From: an uncultured Carboxylicivirga sp.
GTDB lineage: Bacteria; Bacteroidota; Bacteroidia; Bacteroidales; Marinilabiliaceae
Direction of reading: 5' to 3'
Assembly (NCBI GenBank): GCA_947491945.1
Contig: CANLLN010000001.1
Span: 310,001-374,000 of the forward strand
DNA length: 64,000 bases
Shown here piece by piece: positions 34,306 through 44,051 of the stretch (position 1 is the stretch's first letter; each line of letters starts with the position of its first letter). A program made the translations under genes and the position numbers. A model generated the notes under the pieces. It ran no database searches. It saw only the letters and a list, made by a program, of their open reading frames with translations, and was not told the origin of the DNA.

Positions 34306-35703
34306 ATGAGAAAAATTTTTACAATGCTTGGTTTAGGTCTGTGTACATTAAGTATGTCAGCACAGCTAATTTGGGAAGGGAGTTTTGAGCAAACCCCGCC
34401 AGCAGGTCAGCAAGATGCTTTTTTAGCAGTAGGTACTTCTGTGGTGAGCAGAGTAGCCTGGGAAGGTAAAATGGCTACCGATTCTTATTGGAATAATTTG
34501 TGGGTAGATAAGAATACAGAATACAATAATAAGATGACTATTGTTTCAGATGCTCATAGTGGTAGTCAGGCAATTTTATTTGAAATCAGTCATGTCGATA
34601 AAGGTAACAGACTACGTTCTACTGTTAAAGATTATACTGCAGGAGACTGGGTGAAAGCTACTTTTTGGGCAAAGACCGATGCGGCCGGTGTGGCTAAAGG
34701 GGGTAAGTTAATTGGTTTATTTGAGAATTACTCGCAGGAATTGACTACCGAGTATCAGGAATTTGTATCCTATGGTCAGATTGGAGGCAGTGGACGCATT
34801 GAGCTTTGGTTTCCGGATGCCGGAACCTCTGAAGTTGATAATTACAAGGTGTGGCTTGATGATGTAAGCTTGGAATGGGCGCCCAGTGGACCTCCTTACA
34901 TGCCTGATCTTGAAAATTTTCCGTGCACTGAAGATTTTGAGTCAAACGTTTATGTGATTGGCAATGAGATAGCCAAGCAAAACGCTACAGATGGAGAATT
35001 GGATAGCTGGCCTGTTACCACGCCACAGGTTTTCGATCGTTTTTGGAGAGGAAACAACACTACGGAGTATCTGGCTACCGTAGATGGCGATGCTTATGAT
35101 GGCAGCAAAGCCATGAAGCTGGCTATTGAAACAAAGCTGGATGCCACAGCAGGTACGGCTTATGATTTCCGTTTGCGTACGGTAAATCTTCCGGAGGGCG
35201 ATTATAAAATTACCCTTTATGCCAAGACGGATGCGGCCGGTGAGGGCATCGCTAAAATTGGTTTTACCAGTGAGGCGGATAGCTGGGAAACCTTAACCAC
35301 CGAGTATAAGGAGTACAGCGGTGTGGGTAATGTAACCATTAACCCGAGCAATAATACCGGACGTTTAATCGTGTTCTATACGTCCGATCCTACTTTGACC
35401 GTAACACAGTCGTATAATATGTGGATTGATGGTATAAAAATAGAAGAGGGTACAGCTACGGCTATCGAAGATAAAAAGGCCGAACAGGTATCGCTTTACC
35501 CCAATCCCGTGGGCAATGAGTTGTTCATTAACACGGCGGGACGTATCGATCAGGTTGAGTTATATAGTTTATCCGGGCAATGCTTAAAAGTGGTGAACGA
35601 GGTTTCAGGAGCTATTAATACCAATGAATTACCACAAGGTATTTATATTGCTTCCATTACGGTAGATGGTCAAACATTGCAAAAGAAATTCATTAAAAAA
35701 TAA
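34306..35703 (+). CDS. Secreted protein with two carbohydrate-binding-like domains and T9SS signal
   Basis: Likely a secreted glycan-binding protein. I favour the ATG at 34306 (MRKIFTMLGLGLCTLSMSAQ), two codons after another ATG at 34300. Two related beta-sandwich domains follow: about 30-200 (MTIVSDAHSGSQAILFEI, YKVWLDDVSLEW) and about 235-390 (FWRGNNTTEYLATVDGD, YNMWIDGIKIEEG). The second closely mirrors the C-terminal binding-like domain of the fusion protein encoded divergently (ERLWKGDFLNN, YKVWIDDLKISY). A type A T9SS sorting domain ends the protein (SLYPNPVGNELFINTAG). No catalytic motif is seen. It has the same predicted operator as the PUL's susC and is first in line before two sulfatase genes. 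Confidence 0.82.
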   Translation: MRKIFTMLGLGLCTLSMSAQLIWEGSFEQTPPAGQQDAFLAVGTSVVSRVAWEGKMATDSYWNNLWVDKNTEYNNKMTIVSDAHSGSQAILFEISHVDKGNRLRSTVKDYTAGDWVKATFWAKTDAAGVAKGGKLIGLFENYSQELTTEYQEFVSYGQIGGSGRIELWFPDAGTSEVDNYKVWLDDVSLEWAPSGPPYMPDLENFPCTEDFESNVYVIGNEIAKQNATDGELDSWPVTTPQVFDRFWRGNNTTEYLATVDGDAYDGSKAMKLAIETKLDATAGTAYDFRLRTVNLPEGDYKITLYAKTDAAGEGIAKIGFTSEADSWETLTTEYKEYSGVGNVTINPSNNTGRLIVFYTSDPTLTVTQSYNMWIDGIKIEEGTATAIEDKKAEQVSLYPNPVGNELFINTAGRIDQVELYSLSGQCLKVVNEVSGAINTNELPQGIYIASITVDGQTLQKKFIKK

Positions 35704-35715
35704 TATTTAACTTCC

Positions 35716-35751
35716 GTCCCCTTGCCTTTGAAACTGAGCAAGGGGACTTTT
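35716..35751 (+). terminator. Rho-independent terminator (possibly partial read-through)
   Basis: The arms GTCCCCTTGC and GCAAGGGGAC (10 bp) pair around a 12-nt loop and are followed by TTTTG. It lies just after the binding-protein gene and before the sulfatase gene on the same strand. It may make the first gene more abundant than the sulfatases that follow. Confidence 0.87.
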
Positions 35752-35784
35752 GATTTAGGGAAAGAGTAGATTAATTAATTTTGT

Positions 35785-37266
35785 ATGAGAATAGTACTAA
35801 ATATTATTTGGGGAGCCATGTTGTTTACTTTACCATTAGTGGTAAATGCAAGCAACAAGCAGTTAGCAAAACAGCCAAATATCCTTATTTTTTATGTGGA
35901 TGATTTGGGCTGGATGGATTTAGCCTGTCAGGGATCAAAGTTTTATGAAACACCTGCTATTGATAAGCTGGCCGCTGAGGGTGTTCGTTTTACCCAGGCA
36001 TATACCGCTCACCCCCGTTGTGTGCCGGCCCGTTATGGGGTGATGACCGGGAAGTACCCGGCCCGAGGGCATGTGCCGGGCAAAGGTGGGCTGGTTCCTG
36101 AAGACCTAACCATTGCAGAGGCATTGCAGGCAGGCGGTTATTCAACTTTTTTCACCGGTAAATGGCATTTGCTCTTTAAGGATAAGGAAGGCAATATGCC
36201 CGAAAAGCAGGGGTTTGATGTGAACGTGGCAGGTGGAGCGGCCGGATCACCGCCTACCTATTGGTATCCGTACCGAAAGGGCGAGTCAACAGCCGCCGGT
36301 CGAAAGGGTTTTAAAAAAGACGAAATACATGGATTGGAAGATGGCCATGAAGGTGAGTACATCACCGACCGTATCACCGACGAGACTATTGAATTCATGC
36401 AGCAGCATGTGAAGCAACAGCCCGATCAACCTTTCTTTGCTTTTCTTTCGCATTATGGTGTACACACACCTTTCGAGGCCAAACCTGAGTTGGTAAAGAA
36501 GTATCAAAAGAAATTGAAAACCATGCAGTATGATTTGCCGGAGTACGAAAAAACGCTGACCGGTGATACTAAAATGCGTCAGGACTTTCCGGTTTACGCG
36601 GCAATGATCGAGAGCATTGATCAAAGCATGGCTAAGGTAAGCAAAATCCTTGAGGAATTGGGGCTTGCCGATAATACCATTGTCATTTTTACGGCCGATA
36701 ACGGTGGGCTGTCAACACGGGGCAATACCCGTAAATTGGCCACATCGAATTACCCGCTTCGTTACGGGAAAGGCTGGCTTTACGAAGGCGGTATTCGCGA
36801 AGCTTTTATTGTAAAATGGCCGGGCGTAACGCCTAAAGGGCAGGTGTCAGAGGCTCTGGTGACGGGTACCGATATTTATCCAACGGTATTGGCCATGGCC
36901 GGCTTGCCGCTGCGTCCCCACGATCATTTGGATGGGGTGGATGTGACGGCCGCTTTTAGAGGTGAGAAATTTGAGCGTGAGACACCCATCTTTTGGCATT
37001 CTCCAATGGGACGACCAACAAGCACCGGCGATCGCAACAGCACGGCTGTGCGTCTGGGCGATTATAAGCTGATTGACTGGTACGATGAAGGAATCATTGA
37101 GCTATACAACCTGAAAGAGGACATTGGCGAACAACACGATCTTTCCAAAAAAATGCCGAAGAAGGCAGAGGCCTTGCATCAGCTCGTTATAGAGTGGCGG
37201 CAATCTGTCAATGCTGTGAAGATTGACCCTAAAAATCATAAATGGAGCAAAAAGGGAAAGCAGTAA
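35785..37266 (+). CDS. S1 sulfatase (CVPAR type)
   Basis: Exported arylsulfatase-like enzyme that removes sulfate esters from sugars. Signal peptide about 1-22 (TLPLVVNA). Metal-binding start FYVDDLGWMDLACQG; catalytic Cys79 in HPRCVPARYGVMTGKYPARG, the site converted to formylglycine; later GKWHLLF, SHYGVHTPF, IFTADNGGLS and YEGGIREAFIVKWPG. 493 aa, full length. Its motifs and spacing closely match the partial sulfatase at the right edge of the window (HPRCVPSRY), so the two are paralogs in one S1 subfamily; I will not guess the number. The position of the sulfate it attacks is unknown. Confidence 0.94.
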   Translation: MRIVLNIIWGAMLFTLPLVVNASNKQLAKQPNILIFYVDDLGWMDLACQGSKFYETPAIDKLAAEGVRFTQAYTAHPRCVPARYGVMTGKYPARGHVPGKGGLVPEDLTIAEALQAGGYSTFFTGKWHLLFKDKEGNMPEKQGFDVNVAGGAAGSPPTYWYPYRKGESTAAGRKGFKKDEIHGLEDGHEGEYITDRITDETIEFMQQHVKQQPDQPFFAFLSHYGVHTPFEAKPELVKKYQKKLKTMQYDLPEYEKTLTGDTKMRQDFPVYAAMIESIDQSMAKVSKILEELGLADNTIVIFTADNGGLSTRGNTRKLATSNYPLRYGKGWLYEGGIREAFIVKWPGVTPKGQVSEALVTGTDIYPTVLAMAGLPLRPHDHLDGVDVTAAFRGEKFERETPIFWHSPMGRPTSTGDRNSTAVRLGDYKLIDWYDEGIIELYNLKEDIGEQHDLSKKMPKKAEALHQLVIEWRQSVNAVKIDPKNHKWSKKGKQ

Positions 37267-37351
37267 TATGTTTAGCCATTATTGTGCCAGTAAAAGACTG
37301 CTCTGGTAATAAAGGGGCTATACATGTAATTTAAAAACAAAATACGTTTTT

Positions 37352-38881
37352 ATGAAGAAGATTTTTGTGTTTGCAGTGTTGGGTCTCATTTTATTTATGA
37401 ATGTAGGGCATTGCCGGGCGGAGAAGAAGCAGAAAACCAATGTCCTGTTTATCGTGGTGGATGATTTAAAACCCATGTTAGGTTGCTATAGCGATCAACA
37501 GATCATTAGTCCTAACATGGATGCTTTGGCCGGACAGGGTGTGCTATTTGAAAATGCATATTGTCAGCAGGCGGTGTGCGCTGCTTCACGCGTCAGTGTC
37601 TTTAGCGGGCTCCGACCCGATCAGACCAGGGTATGGGATTTAAAAACCAATATGCGGGATGTAAATCCTGGTGTGGTGACCTTACCGCAGTATTTTCAAA
37701 AACATGGCTACCAAACAGCCGCTGCCGGTAAAATCATTCATGGGGCAAAAAATAATGACCCACGGTCGTGGAGCATTCCTTATCAGGAAGACAGGCATTA
37801 CACCTACGCCAAGGGTTTTAAGTACCCGGCCAATGGAAAATACCAAAATAAAGTCATTCATAAAGCCTATCGCGAAAGTAAAAAGGAGAAATTGGGCTGG
37901 AAAGCAACCAATCAGTATCTGAAGGAATGTGGATTGTCGCCTTCGGTGGAGTGTTTGGATGTGCCTGACGATGCTTATGAAGATGGTGCGGTGGCTGTAA
38001 AGGGAATGGAGCTGTTAAATGAGATGAGTCAAGCGGAGCAGCCTTTTTTCCTGGCCCTGGGTTTTCATAAGCCGCATCTGCCTTTTGCCGCGCCTAAAAA
38101 ATACTGGGACATGTACCAGCGATCAGACATCAGCCAGGCCCCTTTCATGGAAAAATCCGAAGGGGCACCTGTGCATGCTTATCATAGCTGGGGAGAGTTG
38201 CGTAACTACTCCGATATACTGCCAACGGGCCAGGTGCCGGCAGATAAGCAAAAGGAATTGATTCACGGGTACAAGGCCTGCGTAACTTACGTGGATGCCC
38301 AAATAGGTAAAGTCTTGACGAAGCTTGATGAATTGGGATTGCGTGAAAATACGGTGGTTGTTTTATGGGGCGATCATGGCTGGCACCTGGGCGATCATGG
38401 CCTTTGGTGTAAGCACTCCAATTTTGAGCAGGCGGTTAAAGCCCCGTTGATCATTTCTGCCCCCGGCATGAAGCAAGGCAAAGTGGCCGCCACCATGGCC
38501 GAGTTTGTAGATATGTATCCGACTTTGTGCGAGCTAACCGATTTGCCCGTTGGTGAGCATTTAGACGGATTGAGTCTGGTGCCCGCACTTAAGAACCCCA
38601 AAAAGGAAGTAAAAAACTATGCCATCAGTCAGTTTCCGCGCGGGGATAAAATAATGGGTTATACCATTCGTAATCAGCAGTACCGCTATACGATATGGTT
38701 GCAGGGGCCATTCCGTAAGCAACAGATCTATACCCAACCTAAAATTGTGGCGACCGAGTTGTATGATTATATCAACGATCCGCTTGAAAAAACATCACTG
38801 GCAGATGATACGCAGCATGAGGCGATTCGGGTATCCATGCAAACACAGTTGCTGGAAATATTAAATAGTCAGAAACGATGA
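37352..38881 (+). CDS. S1 sulfatase, S1_7-like (CAASR type)
   Basis: Exported sulfatase of the iduronate-2-sulfatase-like branch (S1_7-like by motif). Signal peptide about 1-23. Motifs: VVDDLKPMLGCYSDQQ, catalytic Cys76 in QQAVCAASRVSVFSG, PQYFQKHGYQTAAAGKI, FHKPHLPFAAPKKYWDMY, LWGDHGWHLGDHG, EFVDMYPTLCEL. The usual Pro at Cys+2 is Ala (CAASR), which still fits the permitted C-x-(P/A)-S-R pattern. 509 aa. The stop overlaps the next gene's start by 4 bp (ATGA), so sulfatase and SGNH esterase are translationally coupled and may act on one glycan. Close relatives in this window: the fusion sulfatase domain and the gene at 58987. Confidence 0.93.
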   Translation: MKKIFVFAVLGLILFMNVGHCRAEKKQKTNVLFIVVDDLKPMLGCYSDQQIISPNMDALAGQGVLFENAYCQQAVCAASRVSVFSGLRPDQTRVWDLKTNMRDVNPGVVTLPQYFQKHGYQTAAAGKIIHGAKNNDPRSWSIPYQEDRHYTYAKGFKYPANGKYQNKVIHKAYRESKKEKLGWKATNQYLKECGLSPSVECLDVPDDAYEDGAVAVKGMELLNEMSQAEQPFFLALGFHKPHLPFAAPKKYWDMYQRSDISQAPFMEKSEGAPVHAYHSWGELRNYSDILPTGQVPADKQKELIHGYKACVTYVDAQIGKVLTKLDELGLRENTVVVLWGDHGWHLGDHGLWCKHSNFEQAVKAPLIISAPGMKQGKVAATMAEFVDMYPTLCELTDLPVGEHLDGLSLVPALKNPKKEVKNYAISQFPRGDKIMGYTIRNQQYRYTIWLQGPFRKQQIYTQPKIVATELYDYINDPLEKTSLADDTQHEAIRVSMQTQLLEILNSQKR

Positions 38882-39972
38882 AAAGCATTATTTTAACAAC
38901 TATCATGGTGGTGATGACGGCTGTGGCTTGTAAAAGTCCGGGAGCCCAGGGGGCTATGAAAGCAGTGGATCTTACCAGCAAGTGGATAGTTGTTAAGGGA
39001 GCTAATTATGTGAATCGGGATGAAGGTCAGCTGACCTTCTCCCGTTTTTCGGAAGAAACATTAAATGCGCCCGTGAGCGATGCCATGTTTAATGCTGATA
39101 AGGCTCGCACTAATAGTGGCATCCGCATATTCTTTAAGACAAGGAGTGCTCAGGTGTGCCTTACATTTAAACCGATGCAAGGACAAAACCGGGGTAGCGA
39201 ATTTGCCATTTATCAAGATAGCGTACAGACGCATGTTTTTAACTTCAAAGGAGATAAGGCAAAGGAGTTCATGAGTTTTAAATTCGAAAACTCATCGGGC
39301 GATGAAACTCTTTTTGAAGTGACCCTGCCCAGTTTTGCCAATGTAGCTCTCGTTGGAATGGAGTTGGACGAAGAGGCCACTTTATTGCCTGTTGCAGCGC
39401 AAAATCAGCCCGTGTACCTGGCTCTTGGTAACAGTATCACCCATGGTGTAGGACAGGGGTCGGCTACCTTTCTAACTTATCCTTATTTATTGGCCAAGGC
39501 CTTAAACTTTGATTACTACAACCTGGCGGTTGGTGGTGCAAAAATATCACCGGCCATTGCCCGCATGATGCGTGAAATGCCGCTGGCTGATGTGATTACC
39601 ATTTTAATAGGTTACAACGACTTGATGTTTAAAGATAAATCAGTAGAAGAGTTTTCACAATCGTATTTAGCTTACCTGAAGGAAATCCGACACAATCAGC
39701 CGAAGGCAAATATTTATTGCATTACCTTAACCCATACTCGTGCTAGAGCCAATGAGCGAACCGGCCTGACACCTGAGGATTTCCGCATCGCTTTAAAGCA
39801 TTTGGTTTACCAGCTGCAATCGGAAGGCGACACGAAACTGCACCTCATTGAAGGCGATAAAATCACCTCGGAAGCTAACCTGCGACCTGATTTGTTGACC
39901 GATAAAGTGCATTTTAGTATTGATGGTGCGGCTTTATTTGCTGATACCTTGAGTAAAATTATTTCCTATTAG
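38878..39972 (+). CDS. SGNH/GDSL-family lipoprotein esterase
   Basis: Probable carbohydrate esterase (for example a deacetylase) at the cell envelope. Lipoprotein signal with Cys18 (MTAVACKS). Residues about 30-170 form a beta-sandwich. The SGNH domain starts with LALGNSITHG, nucleophile Ser186 (the common GDS is GNS here). Block II Gly lies in LAVGGAKIS, the block III Asn in IGYNDLMF, and the catalytic Asp342/His345 in TDKVHFSIDG. 364 aa. It is translationally coupled to the preceding sulfatase, so it likely removes acetyl or similar groups that hinder desulfation or cleavage (inference). Confidence 0.87.
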   Translation: MKSIILTTIMVVMTAVACKSPGAQGAMKAVDLTSKWIVVKGANYVNRDEGQLTFSRFSEETLNAPVSDAMFNADKARTNSGIRIFFKTRSAQVCLTFKPMQGQNRGSEFAIYQDSVQTHVFNFKGDKAKEFMSFKFENSSGDETLFEVTLPSFANVALVGMELDEEATLLPVAAQNQPVYLALGNSITHGVGQGSATFLTYPYLLAKALNFDYYNLAVGGAKISPAIARMMREMPLADVITILIGYNDLMFKDKSVEEFSQSYLAYLKEIRHNQPKANIYCITLTHTRARANERTGLTPEDFRIALKHLVYQLQSEGDTKLHLIEGDKITSEANLRPDLLTDKVHFSIDGAALFADTLSKIISY

Positions 39973-39987
39973 ATTTATTCAAGCGCC

Positions 39988-40019
39988 AACTTTTTCAAAG
40001 TTTAAAACTTTGAAAAGTT
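39988..40019. terminator. Bidirectional terminator hairpin
   Basis: AACTTTTTCAAAGTTT pairs with AAAACTTTGAAAAGTT with one bulge. It lies in the 58-bp gap between the convergent SGNH (+) and HTCS (-) genes and has A/T tracts on both sides. Confidence 0.75.
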
Positions 40020-40030
40020 ATTTACTTCAC

Positions 40031-43000
40031 TTACTTTTTCAAATATTGACTAGGGGTAACACCAAAGTATTTTTTAAATGTCTGGCTAAAATATTTCGGA
40101 TCGGTAAAACCAATCATATAGGCTGTTTCGCTGATGTTATGGCCGTCCTCTTTCATGATACGGGCAGCTTCTTTTAATTTGATGGTCATCAGAAACTGTT
40201 GTGGCGATAAATCTGTTAATGACTTTATTTTGCGGTATAAAACCGGGCGACTCATACCCAGGGCCTGCGCTGTTTGTTCAACACTAAGCTTTTCACTGTC
40301 GATATGCGTAATAATATGCTGTTTAATTTTCTCCAGAAATGCCTGATCGGTTTGATTGGTAGAAGCCTCTTCTATTTGCGAGGAGGGTTCTCTAAAGGTT
40401 TGCTTAAGGCGTTGCCTGTTTTTTAGCAGGTTACTGATTTGCGCCCTCAAGAGCTTAATATCGAATGGCTTTTCCAGGTAGGCATCAGCCCCGTGTTCCA
40501 GACCTTCGCGTTTGTAGTCGGGCGAATCAAGTGCTGTCAGTAGTACGATGGGGATATGGCAGGTGGACAGATCATTTTTAAGTTTCATACAGAGTTGATG
40601 GCCATTCATTTTAGGCATCATTACATCTGACACAATGATATCGGGCATGTGTTCAGTTGCTAGTTTCATCCCTTCTTCGCCATCGGCTGCTTTCAACACC
40701 CGGTATTGTGTATCGAACTCAATGGCCAGACTATCCAGCAGTTCTGGGTTATCTTCCACCAATAGTAGTTTTGGTCCTGAGGAATTTGAATTTAATGTAT
40801 CCGCAGTTCTGCTGTAAATAGGGGTGAGGGCACTTTCTTCGGCATCAAAATGCCGGGTTTCATCCGGGGTGAATAATTTTTTGCCCAGGGGCAGTTTCAC
40901 CGTGAAGGTTGAGCCCATACCATATTCGCTCTTGAAGGATATTTTGCCTTTGTGCAGTTCAACCAGTTGCTTGCTCAGCATTAAGCCTACACCACTGCCT
41001 ACCTCTTTGGAGTTAATGGCATTGGTAGCCCGGTAATAGCGTTGAAAAATATTTTTTTGTTGGTTGGCCGGTATGCCTTCTCCCGAATCCTGTACATGAA
41101 TAGTGGCATATTTGGCTGTGTACTCAGTACTAATTTTGATCGTTCCACCGGCTGGCGTATACTTAAAAGCGTTAGAAAACAGATTAAACATTACCTTTTC
41201 CATCTTACTCCGATCGATCCAGATGTCTTCGCCATGTTCAGCCAGTGCTGTCTTAACCTTAATTTGCTTCTCACTGGCCAGTGGTGTAAAGGACTCTAAA
41301 CGTTCGGTAATGAATTGATTAAGGTGTGTTTTCTCCACCTGTAGCTGCATCTTTTGTAGGTCAGCCTTTTGAAAATCCAGCAACTGATTCACGAGGTTGG
41401 TCAGGCGGTCCACGTTTCGTTTCACCAGGTTCAGGTTACGATCCTCAGCTTCGTCTTTACCACCGGCCTCCACCATTTTTTCAATGGGCAGCTTTATCAG
41501 CGAAAGGGGCGTTCTTAAGTCGTGGGCAATGGATATAAAAAACTGTTGTTTCTCCGAGGCATGGCGTTCCTGAATAATGATGTGGTAATAGTGCATATTT
41601 AACAGTATTAATCCCAGCAGAACAAGGGCATACAGCACATAGGCCACAGGTGTTTTCCAGAATGGCGGAGCAATACTGATTTGTATCGTCTTAACCTGGT
41701 TTTGCCACACACCATCATCGTTGGTTACCATTACTTTTAAGGTGTAGTCGCCGTGGGGTAGCTTGGAGTAGATAGCTTCGCGCACTGCGGTAGGACCATT
41801 CCATTGCTCCTCGAAGCCCTCCAGTTTCCATTTATACCTTACATTTTGGGGATTGGTGTAGCAGATGGTGCCGAACTCAAAGCTCAGTGAGTTTTGATCG
41901 TGTTGAAGCTTTAACACCTGCTGCGAATTGATGTTTTCGGTTAACACGCCATCCGGATCAATCTCTACTTTTTGACCAAACAGGCTCATGCTCATTAATA
42001 AAGGCGTGCTTACTTGTTCCGATTTAGTGATATTATCCGGGTGAAACCAAGAGATGCCTTTGGACCCACCGTAAATAAGCCGACCCGAAGAATGCAGGCA
42101 AGCTGCGTTTTCAGAAAATTCTGTATTGGCAAGGCCATCACTGCTATTGTAGTTATCAAAAAGATGTGTTGAGTCGTTTAGCACCGATAAACCACCGGTT
42201 GAACTTACCCAAAGTCGCTCTTGCTGATCCCATAAGATGCTACGGATATAACCGGAAGGCAGGTTGTTATTCTCATAGGTTTTCAGCTCGTCGTTTGCCA
42301 TATCCCATTCGAGAAGTCCGTTTACATCGGTACCCAGAAATACTTTATCCTTTGAGGGATGCTTACGGATGCAGATAATGCGGCTTTTGAGCAATAGGCT
42401 TTGGGAAGGACGGGAAACTTCCAGCGTGGCTTTGTCCACCATAAAAAGGCCAAACAGCGTGCCAACCAGTACTTTGTTTTTGTACTCACAAATCGATCGC
42501 ACGTTACTGATATTAACCGTTTGAGTAGTTTGAGCTTTTTCATCTATAATACTGATATTTCCCCATATACCACCGGTCCATATCCGGCTCTGGCTGTCGC
42601 ATATAACCTGGTAAAGATGATTGGTTTGTGTTGTGAAAGGGCCGGTGGAGCTTTTCGTAATGACACGTTTTCGCCCGTTGGATGGTTCTATTTTAATCAG
42701 ACCGCGTCCATAAGTGGCTACCCAAATAGCATCATTCTTACTTTTGCACATCGACATGACATGAAAGGGTTTCTGAAGCGTTTTTTTTAAGGCCGGGATG
42801 TGCTTCCACTTATTTTTTTCAGGCGTGTAAATGCTAATTCCTGTTTTGGTACCGAACCAAAGTTGTTTATCGTGTTCTAAAACAGCATTAACAACATTGT
42901 TACGCAGGCTGTTATGTATGTGGGGTATATGCTTGAGTACGCTAAATTGCTTTTTGTTTGGGTTGGCAATATTAATACCGCCTCCATAAGTGGCTACCCA

Positions 43001-43987
43001 CAAAATATCATCCGGACTGTAGTAAAGTTTGTAAACACCATTGGAAGACAGTGAGTTAATATTGTTGTCATCGGCGAAATAGGATTCTTTAACCGCCAGT
43101 TGTTTATCTGTAATGTAAAGCCCAATGCCATCAAGGGCTATGGCCAGATGGTTTTTGTCAGGTGTGCTAATAATATCCGTTACGGGATAGTTCTTTTCAT
43201 TGTTACTAAGGTTTTTACGGGCAGTAAGCTGGAGTTGATTTTGGTGAATCTCAAATTTGAAGATCTCCGAATTGCGTGAGCCCATAAACAGCGTGTCCTC
43301 CTCCTGATGTAAGCACATGATGTCAATCTTAGAAAGTAGTTGGTTCAGCTGCCTGTCGGATGATAAACCAACCATTTCTTTCGATGACTTATTGATTAAA
43401 TGCAGACCATTGACAGTGCCCACCCAGATATGCTTGTCGTCGCAGAGGCTAATGTCATTGACAGCCTGCGATACTTGTTTAATGGCTGATAGTTCAGAAG
43501 TTTCGATGTTGAAATGATAAAGACCACCCGTTGTGCCAATCCAAATGCTTTCATCATCTTCCGATAGGATGGCGTAGATATTAAACAAAGCATCGTTGTG
43601 TTCGAAAGGCAGTACCTTATAAAAAGCGTCTGCTTTACGGTTATAGGCATATAGGTTGCCGTTTTTAGTACCACACAGAATATCGTATTTATCAGAAGTA
43701 ACCAGGCAGTTAATGATGTCATCGTTTGGATAAAGGCCATCTGGTGAAGATAATGAATAGTGCATAATGTCGGCTCCGTTGAACTTGTCCAGTCCATTGT
43801 GCGTAGCCAGCCACATAAAGCCTTCTTTGTCCTGAATGACTGAAACCACGCGGCTGTTTTTTAGGCCTTCATCGACTGATATCTGGTCGAATCGATAGTT
43901 GTATTGAGCAGCAGCACCATTGCAGGTGCAAAATAGGCAAAGAATCAGGAAGGTACACTTAATTAAAACCGGCTTGAGCAAACTCAT
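40031..43987 (-). CDS. Hybrid two-component system regulator (HTCS)
   Basis: Single-protein sensor and transcription activator for the surrounding PUL. Signal peptide about 1-28. The periplasmic sensor has many two-component propeller repeats (about 30-700; IWIGTTGGLYHFN, LWFGTKTGISIYTP) and a Y_Y_Y domain (about 715-785). One membrane helix lies near 790-810. Cytoplasmic parts are HisKA with His822 (SIAHDLRTPLSL), a HATPase (FQRYYRATNAINSKEVGSGV), a receiver with Asp1121 (IIVSDVMMPKMNG), and an AraC-type HTH at the end (LSVEQTAQALGMSRPVLYRK, FKKYFGVTPSQYL). Such proteins bind an oligosaccharide in the periplasm. Its own promoter carries the shared operator, so positive autoregulation is likely. 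Confidence 0.96.
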   Translation of the reverse strand: MSLLKPVLIKCTFLILCLFCTCNGAAAQYNYRFDQISVDEGLKNSRVVSVIQDKEGFMWLATHNGLDKFNGADIMHYSLSSPDGLYPNDDIINCLVTSDKYDILCGTKNGNLYAYNRKADAFYKVLPFEHNDALFNIYAILSEDDESIWIGTTGGLYHFNIETSELSAIKQVSQAVNDISLCDDKHIWVGTVNGLHLINKSSKEMVGLSSDRQLNQLLSKIDIMCLHQEEDTLFMGSRNSEIFKFEIHQNQLQLTARKNLSNNEKNYPVTDIISTPDKNHLAIALDGIGLYITDKQLAVKESYFADDNNINSLSSNGVYKLYYSPDDILWVATYGGGINIANPNKKQFSVLKHIPHIHNSLRNNVVNAVLEHDKQLWFGTKTGISIYTPEKNKWKHIPALKKTLQKPFHVMSMCKSKNDAIWVATYGRGLIKIEPSNGRKRVITKSSTGPFTTQTNHLYQVICDSQSRIWTGGIWGNISIIDEKAQTTQTVNISNVRSICEYKNKVLVGTLFGLFMVDKATLEVSRPSQSLLLKSRIICIRKHPSKDKVFLGTDVNGLLEWDMANDELKTYENNNLPSGYIRSILWDQQERLWVSSTGGLSVLNDSTHLFDNYNSSDGLANTEFSENAACLHSSGRLIYGGSKGISWFHPDNITKSEQVSTPLLMSMSLFGQKVEIDPDGVLTENINSQQVLKLQHDQNSLSFEFGTICYTNPQNVRYKWKLEGFEEQWNGPTAVREAIYSKLPHGDYTLKVMVTNDDGVWQNQVKTIQISIAPPFWKTPVAYVLYALVLLGLILLNMHYYHIIIQERHASEKQQFFISIAHDLRTPLSLIKLPIEKMVEAGGKDEAEDRNLNLVKRNVDRLTNLVNQLLDFQKADLQKMQLQVEKTHLNQFITERLESFTPLASEKQIKVKTALAEHGEDIWIDRSKMEKVMFNLFSNAFKYTPAGGTIKISTEYTAKYATIHVQDSGEGIPANQQKNIFQRYYRATNAINSKEVGSGVGLMLSKQLVELHKGKISFKSEYGMGSTFTVKLPLGKKLFTPDETRHFDAEESALTPIYSRTADTLNSNSSGPKLLLVEDNPELLDSLAIEFDTQYRVLKAADGEEGMKLATEHMPDIIVSDVMMPKMNGHQLCMKLKNDLSTCHIPIVLLTALDSPDYKREGLEHGADAYLEKPFDIKLLRAQISNLLKNRQRLKQTFREPSSQIEEASTNQTDQAFLEKIKQHIITHIDSEKLSVEQTAQALGMSRPVLYRKIKSLTDLSPQQFLMTIKLKEAARIMKEDGHNISETAYMIGFTDPKYFSQTFKKYFGVTPSQYLKK

Positions 43988-44051
43988 GTGGATTTTTTTA
44001 ACTTAAAATTTATCAAAAGTACTGAATATTTGTGAGTCGGGTTTGTCAAGG

